The position numbers and the translations under genes were made by a program. DNA of 64,000 nucleotides, taken from contig NZ_BMKD01000005.1 of assembly GCF_014643835.1 (NCBI RefSeq), positions 1 to 64,000 on the forward strand, written 5' to 3'. Shown here piece by piece: positions 16,440 through 24,285 of this stretch (positions are counted from its first letter, which is position 1; the number at the start of each line of letters is the position of its first letter). The notes beneath the pieces are model-generated. The model saw only the letters and a program-made list of their open reading frames with translations, had not been told where the DNA came from and did no database searches. Source of the stretch: Mucilaginibacter rubeus (GTDB lineage Bacteria > Bacteroidota > Bacteroidia > Sphingobacteriales > Sphingobacteriaceae).

Positions 16440-16952
16440 ATGAGCACATCACAAACAGATGCCATCCTGGCCAATGTATTTTCGAGCGTACAGGAGCGGC
16501 TTGCCACGATCCCTGATTTACAATTTATCGGTATGGATATCGGGCAGCTGGAATGGGGCGAAGAAAATGCGAGTCCGGTTCTATTTCCCTGCGTATTGCT
16601 TGGACGGATCGATATTAACTATACGGACAACAAGAAATCCATCCAGCAGGGGGACGCCATACTTGAATTATTACTGGCCATGGCGGCACCGGGGCCGGGG
16701 CCGGACAGCGGATCTACTGCAGCTGATTATTTCAATCTTGAACACAAGATCAATCAGGCCCTGCACGGCTGGTGCGACCAGCAGTATTTTAATCCCATGA
16801 GCAGGGTCCGTGCCAAGAACAAACGCAGAAAGCGGACTGATATCCGGGTCCGAGCGCTGCGTTTCGGCTTTGGCTTCGTCGACGACACCGCCATGCAGGT
16901 CGGACACACGGGTCAGCGTCCCGATATGGTACTGTCATTGCAATTATCTTAA
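16440..16952 (+). CDS. putative tail terminator/completion protein
   Basis: 170 residues. The start (helix with VQERLATIPDLQFIGMD), a central IQQGDAILELLLAMA strand/helix and the C-terminal RVRALRFGFGFVDDTAM resemble tail-terminator (gpU/DUF3168-like) proteins that cap the tube at the head-proximal end. The fold assignment is by pattern only. It is the sole late-type gene on the plus strand, facing away from the tail operon, with its own terminator. In a particle without a head a cap is still needed, which fits its retention. Confidence 0.5.
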   Translation: MSTSQTDAILANVFSSVQERLATIPDLQFIGMDIGQLEWGEENASPVLFPCVLLGRIDINYTDNKKSIQQGDAILELLLAMAAPGPGPDSGSTAADYFNLEHKINQALHGWCDQQYFNPMSRVRAKNKRRKRTDIRVRALRFGFGFVDDTAMQVGHTGQRPDMVLSLQLS

Positions 16953-16954
16953 AA

Positions 16955-16986
16955 CAAAAAAGCCGCTTTACCCAGCGGCTTTTTTG
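16955..16986. terminator. bidirectional terminator
   Basis: AGCCGCT (16961-16967) and AGCGGCT (16974-16980) form a 7-bp stem with a 6-base loop, flanked by an A run and a T run. It ends the plus-strand gene at 16952 and, from the other side, carries the stop codon of the minus-strand gene ending at 16968. Confidence 0.85.
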
Positions 16987-17213
16987 TTTAAGAGGGCTAA
17001 CAGTTCGGTGGTCCGTCTGATATCTCTCACCTCATCGCTTACGGTTACAAAGATCTCATCACCGGCGGTAAACGCTATGCTTATATTTCCGAGCCGGTAT
17101 ATTTCCGAAATTCCTATAAGAAAAGAGGAGGCGCCGGCCGGTTTGAAGCCCAGCGCTTCCACGACGGAATAATTTATAAACTCCAAAGCCTCGTGGTATT
17201 GTTGTATATCCAT
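16968..17213 (-). CDS. unknown small early-region protein
   Basis: 81 residues, mixed alpha/beta, no known motif. Part of a run of short minus-strand genes between the repressor and the structural genes. Its stop lies inside the bidirectional terminator, marking the end of this early transcript. Confidence 0.55.
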   Translation of the reverse strand: MDIQQYHEALEFINYSVVEALGFKPAGASSFLIGISEIYRLGNISIAFTAGDEIFVTVSDEVRDIRRTTELLALLNKKAAG

Positions 17214-17216
17214 ATG

Positions 17217-17279
17217 TCAGGTTCTTGTTTCTGTCCGTTTCAATTTGAATTCGGCCCGCGGCAATTGCGGCCTTGTCAT
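17217..17279 (-). CDS. possible 20-residue micro-ORF
   Basis: ATG at 17279 with a GGAG sequence about 6 bases upstream; the stop is 3 bases before the ATG at 17213. The product is short and strongly basic (R/K-rich, TRPQLPRAEFKLKR). Tight spacing suggests translational coupling, but length alone makes it uncertain. Confidence 0.25.
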   Translation of the reverse strand: MTRPQLPRAEFKLKRTETRT

Positions 17280-17303
17280 GAGGATCTCCGCCAGGTATAA
17301 CGT

Positions 17304-17615
17304 TTATGACCAGTTGAAGTGAGGTAGGAGCTTCTGAAGGTATTTGCTGTCCGCTTCCTCCGATTTAAGCTTTTCGAGCACATCACGCTCCTGCATAATG
17401 ATCTGGGAAATTGTTGTTTCACCCAAGTAAAATTCAGTATTCAGTTTTTCAACCGCGCGCTCATATTGCAGGCCTTTGATCTTGTAATGAAAATACAGGC
17501 GGCATACAATATCATGATCGCGGCGCGCTTTAAAAATGCCTTTTACGTGCTTAACGCCTTCTTTTTTTAATGGTTCCGAGAGTATATTGGAAATCAATTG
17601 TTTACCGAGTGCCAT
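17304..17615 (-). CDS. small phage protein with possible HTH-like region
   Basis: 103 residues from the ATG at 17615, chosen over a longer frame whose first part is a hydrophobic run of non-coding character. The pattern RRDHDIVCRLYFHY, AVEKLNTEFYLGETTISQII resembles a short Bacteroidota phage/ICE family in which the second part looks like a helix-turn-helix (EFYLGETTISQIIM). It could be the late activator of the tail operon; this is inference from position. Confidence 0.5.
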   Translation of the reverse strand: MALGKQLISNILSEPLKKEGVKHVKGIFKARRDHDIVCRLYFHYKIKGLQYERAVEKLNTEFYLGETTISQIIMQERDVLEKLKSEEADSKYLQKLLPHFNWS

Positions 17616-17727
17616 AGTTGGTTTAGATATAAAATAAAAGTAAAACGAAATTATCAACAATAATGTCCGGCCCGGGTCATTCAAAAGCTGATCCTTTTAA
17701 AAGTTACAGTAGGATTGTTATATGGTG

Positions 17728-17835
17728 TTATCCCTGCTGACGCAGCGCATATTTAAAAGGTTTGCAGTCCTCAACCGGCAGCCGCTGTAACCGCTGTCTT
17801 TGCGTGGCGTTGCCTGTCCCGTGTACCTTGCTCAT
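17728..17835 (-). CDS. 35-residue small protein, coupled start
   Basis: The ATG overlaps the stop of the preceding gene in an ATGA arrangement (17832-17835), a strong sign of translational coupling. The product is basic and Gln/Arg-rich (TQRQRLQRLP) and ends YALRQQG. No family is known to me; size and charge would fit a nucleic-acid-binding or accessory protein. Confidence 0.45.
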   Translation of the reverse strand: MSKVHGTGNATQRQRLQRLPVEDCKPFKYALRQQG

Positions 17836-18140
17836 GCGTAAAGCTTATTTAAAAGGTTCAGCTGGTCATTGATGAATGCCTGTTCGTATCTCCACCCCTC
17901 CCCGAGGTAACGCTGGCTAAAATAAAGATAGTATGCTTTGGCCTCCATATCAGTCAGCAATATACTATAGCCATCCCCTTTAAGCCTCGCTGCCAGTTTC
18001 GCCTCCAGTTTTCTGAAGACCGACTTCAGCAGGTCTTTTACTAGGCTTTCTGTAATATCAGGGGCAGGATCCTGGTTCACGATCTCCCGGAAAAGGTTGT
18101 GCAACGCTTCCGCCTGCCGGATGGTTAGTTTTAGTGTCAT
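17832..18140 (-). CDS. unknown helical early protein
   Basis: 102 residues from the ATG at 18140; a longer upstream frame has Cys/Arg-rich text unlike a phage protein and overlaps the preceding gene. Predicted mostly helical, with EALHNLFREIV near the N-terminus and YYLYFSQRYLGEGWRYEQAFIND near the C-terminus. No known domain. Lies in the repressor-proximal early transcript. Confidence 0.55.
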   Translation of the reverse strand: MTLKLTIRQAEALHNLFREIVNQDPAPDITESLVKDLLKSVFRKLEAKLAARLKGDGYSILLTDMEAKAYYLYFSQRYLGEGWRYEQAFINDQLNLLNKLYA

Positions 18141-18151
18141 ATTCAAGTGTG

Positions 18152-18313
18152 TTAAACAGGTTGATGGTGAGTAAAGGTCAGCGCATGATTTACACCGGCG
18201 GCAACGCATCCTTTGCCCCCCCGGTCGGTATCACCCGCTGTACGTGTGTGTAGCAACGAGTCGGTACCGTTTTTCTTGATATAAGTGGATTTAATATTTT
18301 TATTTTTGCTCAT
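18152..18313 (-). CDS. first gene of the early transcript, small basic protein
   Basis: 53 residues from the ATG at 18313, the first start after the divergent promoter. Very Lys/Asn-rich N-terminus (MSKNKNIKSTYIKK), no domain. It is the gene most directly exposed to repression from the operator at 18341, so it may encode an antirepressor or regulator; no sequence evidence beyond position. Confidence 0.4.
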   Translation of the reverse strand: MSKNKNIKSTYIKKNGTDSLLHTRTAGDTDRGGKGCVAAGVNHALTFTHHQPV

Positions 18314-18324
18314 AATAATGTTCC

Positions 18325-18387
18325 TTTGCACATACAAATATTAGACTATTGTCTATTATTTGCAAATAAAATTCGACAAAAGTCTAA
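18325..18387. promoter_or_regulatory. divergent promoter with two repressor operators
   Basis: Operator 1 (18341-18356) is TTAGAC-TATT-GTCTAT; operator 2 (18372-18387) is TTCGAC-AAAA-GTCTAA; centres are 31 bp apart, about three helical turns. Operator 1 is flanked symmetrically by CAAATA on the left and TATTTG on the right, which read as -7-type boxes for leftward and rightward transcription. A TTTG lies 19 bases upstream of the leftward box. Repressor bound to operator 1 would block both promoters. Confidence 0.7.
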
Positions 18388-18402
18388 TAATATTATCAGA
18401 TT

Positions 18403-19287
18403 ATGCCTAACAGGCCCATAGACAGGCTTTTAATTTTTTTAGCCCACAAAAAGATTTCTCCCTCAAAGGCTGAGAGGCAATTATTGTTGGGAAATGGCTA
18501 TATAAAGAAGTCTCAGCAACGGGACGGCGGCATCGGAAGCGCCATACTGGAAAAGATCTGCAGGACATACTTAGACATTAGTCTAACCTGGCTTATCACG
18601 GGCGATGGGGCGATGCTGCTTGATGAAAAGGATGGAAACGCCCCCCTTGATGACAAAGAAAAAACAGGAATTGCGACCAGTACGGTCAGGCGTACCGGTA
18701 GCTTCAAGCAGCTTCAGGCCAGCCACCCTCCAATTTCTCCGATCCAGGTTATCAGCGTAGATAACGACGGCAACGAGACCATTTTGTATGTGCCCGTCAG
18801 GGCCTCCGCTGGGTATCCCAAGGGATACGCAGACCGGGAGTATATGGAGAAACTTGCATCTTTTAGCTTGCCTTACCTGAACAACGGGACGCACCGGGCA
18901 TTCGAGGTAGACGGCGACAGTATGTTCCCAACACTCGAAAACAAAGAAATCGTAGTAGGGCGTTTCGTGGAAAAGTTCGAGGATATCGTAGAAGATCATG
19001 TGCACATCATCGTAACCAGGGACCGGGGAATACTGATCAAGAGACTACTGAACAGGATCCAGAAATATGGCTTTATCGTCGCCAAATCCGATGCCCTGGA
19101 CAACCGTAACCTGTACCCTAACCAGGAGATCTACCCTGATGAAGTGGTTGAGATCTGGTTTGCAGTGGGCCATATCAATAATAAGTTCCGGCACCCGACT
19201 GATATGTATAAACGCGTGAACAACCTGGAGGCGGATCTTACAGAAATCATGAGGGTATTGAAATCAAAAAACTTGCTGGATAAATAG
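18403..19287 (+). CDS. LexA/CI-type S24 repressor with self-cleavage site
   Basis: 294 residues. N-terminal DNA-binding region (about 1-70); S24 peptidase domain at about 125-260. The self-cleavage bond is visible as Ala136-Gly137 in RASAGYP, the nucleophile as Ser173 in VDGDSMFP and the general base as Lys213 in ILIKRLL. A short coiled coil ends the protein. Such repressors are cleaved when RecA filaments form, so DNA damage should induce the cluster. Divergent from the early genes, with operators in the shared promoter and one inside the gene at 18571. Confidence 0.85.
   Translation: MPNRPIDRLLIFLAHKKISPSKAERQLLLGNGYIKKSQQRDGGIGSAILEKICRTYLDISLTWLITGDGAMLLDEKDGNAPLDDKEKTGIATSTVRRTGSFKQLQASHPPISPIQVISVDNDGNETILYVPVRASAGYPKGYADREYMEKLASFSLPYLNNGTHRAFEVDGDSMFPTLENKEIVVGRFVEKFEDIVEDHVHIIVTRDRGILIKRLLNRIQKYGFIVAKSDALDNRNLYPNQEIYPDEVVEIWFAVGHINNKFRHPTDMYKRVNNLEADLTEIMRVLKSKNLLDK
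18571..18586. promoter_or_regulatory. third operator copy inside the repressor gene
   Basis: Perfect palindrome TTAGAC-ATTA-GTCTAA, the same motif as the two sites in the divergent promoter, 168 bases into the repressor coding sequence (about codons 57-62). It could allow DNA looping or a roadblock, by analogy with auxiliary lac or lambda operators (inference). Confidence 0.55.
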
Positions 19288-19725
19288 GCAAGCTCCCGTT
19301 TGATGAACTCAATATAGCAGACAATCTACCGACATTCCCGCTTAATTTTAGATACACCTTGTGCGGACAATATAGATAAGACAAAATTACCTCGTTTGTA
19401 ATAATCATTTTCGAGCCAAAATTGATAAATGAAGGAATGCATTAGCTTGGTCTATATCAAGTTATACCAAACTGGTTAAATTGCTTAATTTGTAAAATGC
19501 TATTCGTGCAACTAAAGCAACATTTTTAAACGTTGGCTGGATAAAACATCTTCCTCCTCACCTATGGTTTGCAATCAATTGGAAAAAGATCTTATAGGCG
19601 ACCGTTAAAGTACAATTGACGAACAAAATTACAGTGGATTGCGAGTGAATTATAGTTGCGAGAGAAAGATAGTTATTCTTATTATTAAGTAAAGACCACG
19701 AAGCCCATGCGACTGCGGCAGGTGG
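19288..19725. other. intergenic gap after repressor
   Basis: AT-rich, stops in all frames, no strong hairpin and no operator copy. Likely the junction between the tail cluster and the integration zone. Confidence 0.5.
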
Positions 19726-19845
19726 CTACATTACACCACGCGCTCCGGGTTCCATTACGCCGCCAGCCTTACCGCCGCACGTGCAGGAGTGTATTCGTTC
19801 CTCATACACACCTGCCTTACCGCCCGCTGAATATTGATTAGTCAT
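19726..19845 (-). CDS. possible 39-residue Gly-rich peptide with repeated GGKAG
   Basis: ATG at 19845, stop at 19726. The product has SAGGKAGVYEE and CTCGGKAGGVM, i.e. GGKAG twice, plus two cysteines. GC-rich compared with its surroundings. The size and repeat would suit a modified-peptide precursor, but no maturation enzyme is nearby. It may be chance. Confidence 0.2.
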   Translation of the reverse strand: MTNQYSAGGKAGVYEERIHSCTCGGKAGGVMEPGARGVM

Positions 19846-19877
19846 CGCACCGCAGTTACAAAGATAGCTACGCATGA

Positions 19878-19925
19878 AAACTGTCAAGGGCAAGTAAACC
19901 GACTATCGCCGGCCCTTGACAGTTT
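19878..19925. repeat. perfect 14-bp inverted repeat
   Basis: AAACTGTCAAGGGC (19878-19891) and its exact complement (19912-19925) enclose a 20-base loop, 22 bases past the original stop of the integrase pseudogene. A terminator for that gene or a recombinase-related site; the T run on the minus strand is short. Confidence 0.55.
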
Positions 19926-19947
19926 CCCTGCTAACAGCTCCAGGTGT

Positions 19948-21097
19948 TTAAGCGGTGATATGACTGGGTGTGCGCAGATCAAAAGTCGAGGACAATCCGG
20001 CTCGCTGCTTCTTTCTTTGCCTTGTCCATTACACGAGTATATCGCTGCGTGGTTTTAAGGTGCCTGTGCCCTAATAGTTTTGATATAGTATAGATATCTG
20101 TGCCATGATCGAGTTGTAAGGTTGATAGGTATGCCGAAGGCAACTAAACGTCAGGTGTTTGTTTATGCCCGCTTCCCTTGGCCAGGCTTTGAGCATATTC
20201 CGGGTGTAATTATAGTTAACTTTTGGAAAGACAGTTTTTTCAGGACCGCCACGTTCTCCCATTAAATCAAATGCCTGGTTAGAAATGTAAACGTGCTGAG
20301 GTTTGTATGTTTTGCGCTGACGGAATTGTAGGTAGTAGTTATCCCGTTCACCGCGAACCTGTTTCCAGGTAAGATATTTAATATCGCAAAACCGAAGACC
20401 TGTTAAAATTGCAAGTAATACCACTCTTTTATACAGATCATCATTTAAGGGCGTTTCAAGCAATTTCCGTATTTCATCCATCGTTAAATACTCCACTTCT
20501 GCTTCAATTTCTCTTAGTCCGGGCGACAAGGCATGCAGATCATCGTTGATGAGTTTTTCACGCCAGGCTTGTTTTAATGCTGTACGGAATTTATTGAAAT
20601 AACTCAGTGCGCTGTTATGCCCGATGCCACGCCTTGATTCGCGCAACTTGGGTTCACTTAGTAAGAAACGTTTGAACTGTTCGCAGAGGGAAAGGTCAAG
20701 TTCAGAAGGTTAAATCTGCCCTATCGGCAAATAGTTGAAAATACCTAACACTGCTATCTCAGTTATGCCAGTTCAAACCACGTTGCTGATCGGCAAGTTT
20801 TCTGAAATAGGCAATAAAACTTTCGTGTTTCCTGAAACTTGGAGACATTCCATGTTTCTGAGCCTGTAATTCGAGCTGGCGGCTCGCGCAGATCGTTGTT
20901 GCCAGTTCCATCGTAGTCCTGTTATGATTTCTTTCGCCGGAAGTAGCCGGATGGTCATATACGAAGAGTTTAAGGTTTTCGTAGGCGGTCTGCTTATTTG
21001 TTTTTGGGTTTACGATTGGTGGATAGTAGTCCAAAAACAGGCGGTGACGCCCCTTTGTAAGAGCGTGTTTTCCGATTGTTACTTTCATGGTGTTCAA
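19948..21097 (-). pseudogene. tyrosine integrase, disrupted by several lesions
   Basis: Three reading-frame pieces together make one Sphingobacteriaceae-type phage integrase of about 380 residues. The first (21097-20759) is the arm-binding domain (VTIGKHALTKGRHRLFLDYY, then FIAYFRKLADQQRG). The second (20646-20135) holds the core and catalytic domain with TGLRFCDIKYLTW (Arg) and CLRHTY. The third, in another frame after a lesion near 20135, holds TISKLLGHRHLKTTQRYTRV (His and the nucleophilic Tyr) to a TAA at 19948. Stops and frame changes also lie between 20647 and 20758. No single product can be active. Confidence 0.85.
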
Positions 21098-21176
21098 AGT
21101 TGGTTACGCATGAAGTAACAGATCAACCGATAAAAGGCTTGAACTGTTTAGGTTATTAGCAAAGTTGAAATTATTA

Positions 21177-21584
21177 CTAACTTTTATTTTTAAAGATTTC
21201 GATTTTTTCACGCTCGCTTTTAAGTAACTCTTGGTATAGCTTTTTGTTTTCCTCGAATAACTCAATTAATTTATCAATAGGGTTAAAGGTGCATTGATAT
21301 TGAACTGAACTCGAAGTATCGTGGTAGGTATTACCGATTATGTTAAAAACTGCTTCCTCTGTGAAACTTTTGATCGCCTCAACAGGCACTTTTAGGATTT
21401 CAGCCACCTGCCTTAATATATCATCTTCAATAACTTCTTTCTGTTCCAATAAAGACACCCTTTTCTGACTCCATTCGTCACCAAGCGCAATTGCCAGTGC
21501 TTCTTGCTTCAGTCCCATCATTTCACGAAAGCGTTTAACGTTGCGGCCTTGATGTATATTTTTTGATGTGTCAGTCGTGTTCAT
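21177..21584 (-). CDS. XRE-family helix-turn-helix regulator
   Basis: 135 residues. HTH at about 14-70: GRNVKRFREMMGLKQEALA, then EWSQKRVSLLEQKEVIEDD, with a following VAEILKVPVEAIKSF typical of Bacteroidota XRE proteins. The C-terminal part is a coiled coil (LIELFEENKKLYQELLKSE) likely for dimerisation. It lies upstream of the dead integrase and divergent from the HEPN-like gene; a regulator of either is plausible. Confidence 0.75.
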   Translation of the reverse strand: MNTTDTSKNIHQGRNVKRFREMMGLKQEALAIALGDEWSQKRVSLLEQKEVIEDDILRQVAEILKVPVEAIKSFTEEAVFNIIGNTYHDTSSSVQYQCTFNPIDKLIELFEENKKLYQELLKSEREKIEIFKNKS

Positions 21585-21776
21585 AAGTTATTATATAGCG
21601 TTCGTTCAAAATTAAACAAAATAATAAAAAGCCTTGCTTTATCTAATATAGAAATAATATTGAGTAATTTATCCCTTCAACGGTATTACATAGTACAGGG
21701 GGCGATTAGGTTAGAAACCACAATATGTAAAAGTTTGTACCGGCGATGAAAGTCATCGCCAGCTAAATCAAACTAT

Positions 21777-23264
21777 ATGTATTTTCGTCATTACGTACCT
21801 TGGGAACACTATCCTAAAAATCTGTATTTCGAGGAGATACAGAATCCTTATGCTGCGTTTTCAGAATTCTTTTTTTTCGCAGACCACCCTTGTTTTGAAA
21901 AAACACAGTTAACCAAGTTGAAGGAGTCGGCCCTCTCTGATGATTATTATATCGGCGAGAGGGGACCGGGCGAATTAGTTTACAGCGTTCGCCAATGGTT
22001 TCGCCTGATCGAAGCGTGCCATGTACTGTGGACTACTCGCAAAATTGATTGTGTTGATGAAGGCCCTGATATCATAACATTTGAGGAGCTACAGGAAGCC
22101 AAACAGCAATGGGCTTACTTTCCTAATGATCTATATGAAAAAGAGTTGTTGAATCCGTTTTTTGCTTTAACTAAAGTGTATGAAGAGATAGGCGTGGAAC
22201 TTTACCGCGATCATCTGCAACAGTGGCTGTATGCAGCTCTACAAGACTACGAACTCAATAATGAAAGCATCATCTTGAAGATGGAGAGCATATACAATAA
22301 TCTTTGTAAACTGCACTCTGCCGCGTGGCTGCTCAATCAAATTGAAAGTGGTTACCCTTATGAAAGCAAAAAGTATAAATCCAGAGATAATGATACTGTT
22401 AGCACTGAAGATCATCCCCCTCCAGCCGAGGACATTCGACTAAAACAGCAAAATCTTGTTAACCTCGAATCAATCAGAATGTCAGAGTCCGCCTCGCCCC
22501 GCAGGGATGATTATACGAAACTTGCAGGAGGGATATTTGATCTTGAACAATCATTGTCAGCGATCATTTACCTCGGTGAGGCCAAATCCCCAAATTTCAC
22601 TTTCCTTCTAATCTTGACAGACAATGAAGATGCGGTGTGGAAAAGAAAACTGGCAGATTCGATTACAAAAGAAACCGAGGTGTATCCGATTATTTACAGT
22701 GTCAGAAGTGCAGTTGAAGGTATAAAATCCGATGGCCGTTTCTGGAATTATGTTTTTACCGAGGGAGTTAATATCTATTCTAAAGATGGATTTATACTGC
22801 CCCCGTTCCAGATTCAGTCAGCCGAGAAGCAAAAAGAGGCGATGAGAGCGATCTGGACCAAATGGAATAAAATCGGCAGAGCATTTTTGACAGATGCCGA
22901 GCGGATTGCCAGAGATTACGATTGCGGGATAGCAACCTACTTTTTAAGCCAGGTCTCAGGGTATGCACTCAAATGTGTGCTGCAATTGGCCATCGGCTTC
23001 AGACAGCCGGTTGATGACCTCGAGAAGCTATTGACTTTAACACGGATGTTATCCGATGATTTCGCCAACATTTTTGAATTAGACACAACCATTGGCAAAA
23101 AGAATTTTCAACGTTTATGTGACCGCTACACCAAAGTTGCAAATTATGAAAGTTCCCTCAATATATTCGCCGTAAATAACATCATTGATACCGTTCGCCG
23201 TTTGACAGTACAGGTCGAAAAGTTTTACAAGAAAGAATTAAAAAGAATTGAATTAACAGAATAA
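21777..23264 (+). CDS. large protein with nucleotidyltransferase-like and HEPN-like domains
   Basis: 495 residues. The N-terminal 170 residues (PKNLYFEEIQNPYAAFSEFF, later WAYFPNDLYEKELLNPFFAL) repeat a Tyr/Pro/Phe pattern and are unknown. Residues about 255-345 look like an MNT-type fold (SAIIYLGEAKSPNFTFLLIL). Residues about 365-450 resemble a HEPN domain (ARDYDCGIATYFLSQVSGYALKCVL and a following LEKLL). I cannot find a clear GSxxxGxxDxD active site or R-x4-6-H RNase motif, so one or both may be inactive. HEPN/MNT pairs act as toxin-antitoxin modules; here both are in one chain. Defence is a possibility, not shown. Confidence 0.5.
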   Translation: MYFRHYVPWEHYPKNLYFEEIQNPYAAFSEFFFFADHPCFEKTQLTKLKESALSDDYYIGERGPGELVYSVRQWFRLIEACHVLWTTRKIDCVDEGPDIITFEELQEAKQQWAYFPNDLYEKELLNPFFALTKVYEEIGVELYRDHLQQWLYAALQDYELNNESIILKMESIYNNLCKLHSAAWLLNQIESGYPYESKKYKSRDNDTVSTEDHPPPAEDIRLKQQNLVNLESIRMSESASPRRDDYTKLAGGIFDLEQSLSAIIYLGEAKSPNFTFLLILTDNEDAVWKRKLADSITKETEVYPIIYSVRSAVEGIKSDGRFWNYVFTEGVNIYSKDGFILPPFQIQSAEKQKEAMRAIWTKWNKIGRAFLTDAERIARDYDCGIATYFLSQVSGYALKCVLQLAIGFRQPVDDLEKLLTLTRMLSDDFANIFELDTTIGKKNFQRLCDRYTKVANYESSLNIFAVNNIIDTVRRLTVQVEKFYKKELKRIELTE

Positions 23265-23388
23265 CAATTATCCTTTCTGGTTTGCTATGCCACTCAATGG
23301 ATATCTTCCGTTATTAGACTTGTAAGACTTTTGGAAATTTACAAACGAGTTTGCGGCTCGCCTCGCGGTATCACAGGATTTTTGTTGG

Positions 23389-24285
23389 ATGAACAAATCA
23401 AATAAAAACGATTCAATCGGCCTGCTGTTCCAGCAGGCCTTGAATAAAAAGCTCGAATCCGATCTAAGCAAGCACCACAAAAACAATTTACGCTACGCCT
23501 TCAACCATTTCATGGAGTTTCTTGGAGCGGAAGGACGTGAAATGTCGATCCGGGAATTGACCACCTCCAGGATCGAAGAGTTCTTACAGCTTTTCGGTTC
23601 TTCTGCAACCTATTATATGAACAGGCGGCGGGAGCTGAATATTCTTTTTAACCTCGCTTCAAGAATGATCGACGAGGATTTGATAGCCGCGAAAAGAACT
23701 GAATCCAGGCGGGTTAAAGCAACACTCCATCTGGCTTACGAAAAAGAGCAGTTAGAACCTGTATTTACTTTCCTGAAAGCTAACCACACCAATCTTTACC
23801 GGTGCTGCCTGATGACTTACGGTTGCTTATTACGCCCGCATGAAGAGATCAGGTTGTTAACCAAGAAACACTTCAGGAAAGACAATACGGAGATTCATCT
23901 CGATGGCTCAGAAAACAAAGGCGGCAAGATCCGTGTGGTTTACGTACCGGATTACGTCAGGGATGAACTGGATCCGGTATTGCAGGGGTTAAAAAGGGAG
24001 GACAATATCTTCAGTGGTATTAGCGAACCTTTCAACCAAACCTATTTCGGAAAGCAATGGAACCGCGAAAAAAAGAAAATGCTAAGCCACGGCCTGATCT
24101 ATCCCAAACAAACCCTTTATTCTTTCCGGCATACGGCTGCAATTGACGTGTTTCGCCGAACAAAGGATGTTTATATGGTGCAAAAGATCATGGGACATTC
24201 CTCAGTGGTCATCACATTGAAATACCTGCGCAGCCTGGGTGAGTTCGATACCGAAGAATTAAAAGCAGCAGCCCCGGTATTATGA
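23389..24285 (+). CDS. tyrosine recombinase (Xer/phage-integrase family)
   Basis: 298 residues. N-terminal SAM-like core-binding domain (about 10-110), catalytic domain from about 125. Catalytic residues visible: Arg in YGCLLRPHEEIRLL, the Lys-containing ENKGGKIRVVYVP hairpin, SFRHTAA (His-x-x-Arg neighbourhood), MGHSSVVITLKYL with the second His and Tyr. It ends in a TGA/ATG overlap with the next gene, so the two are co-translated. Not an arm-binding integrase: the N-terminal arm domain is missing. Confidence 0.85.
   Translation: MNKSNKNDSIGLLFQQALNKKLESDLSKHHKNNLRYAFNHFMEFLGAEGREMSIRELTTSRIEEFLQLFGSSATYYMNRRRELNILFNLASRMIDEDLIAAKRTESRRVKATLHLAYEKEQLEPVFTFLKANHTNLYRCCLMTYGCLLRPHEEIRLLTKKHFRKDNTEIHLDGSENKGGKIRVVYVPDYVRDELDPVLQGLKREDNIFSGISEPFNQTYFGKQWNREKKKMLSHGLIYPKQTLYSFRHTAAIDVFRRTKDVYMVQKIMGHSSVVITLKYLRSLGEFDTEELKAAAPVL

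Noticed and set aside
19834-20058. 74-codon plus-strand frame over the integrase pseudogene end
   Set aside because: Runs through the inverted repeat and antisense to clear integrase text; no motif.
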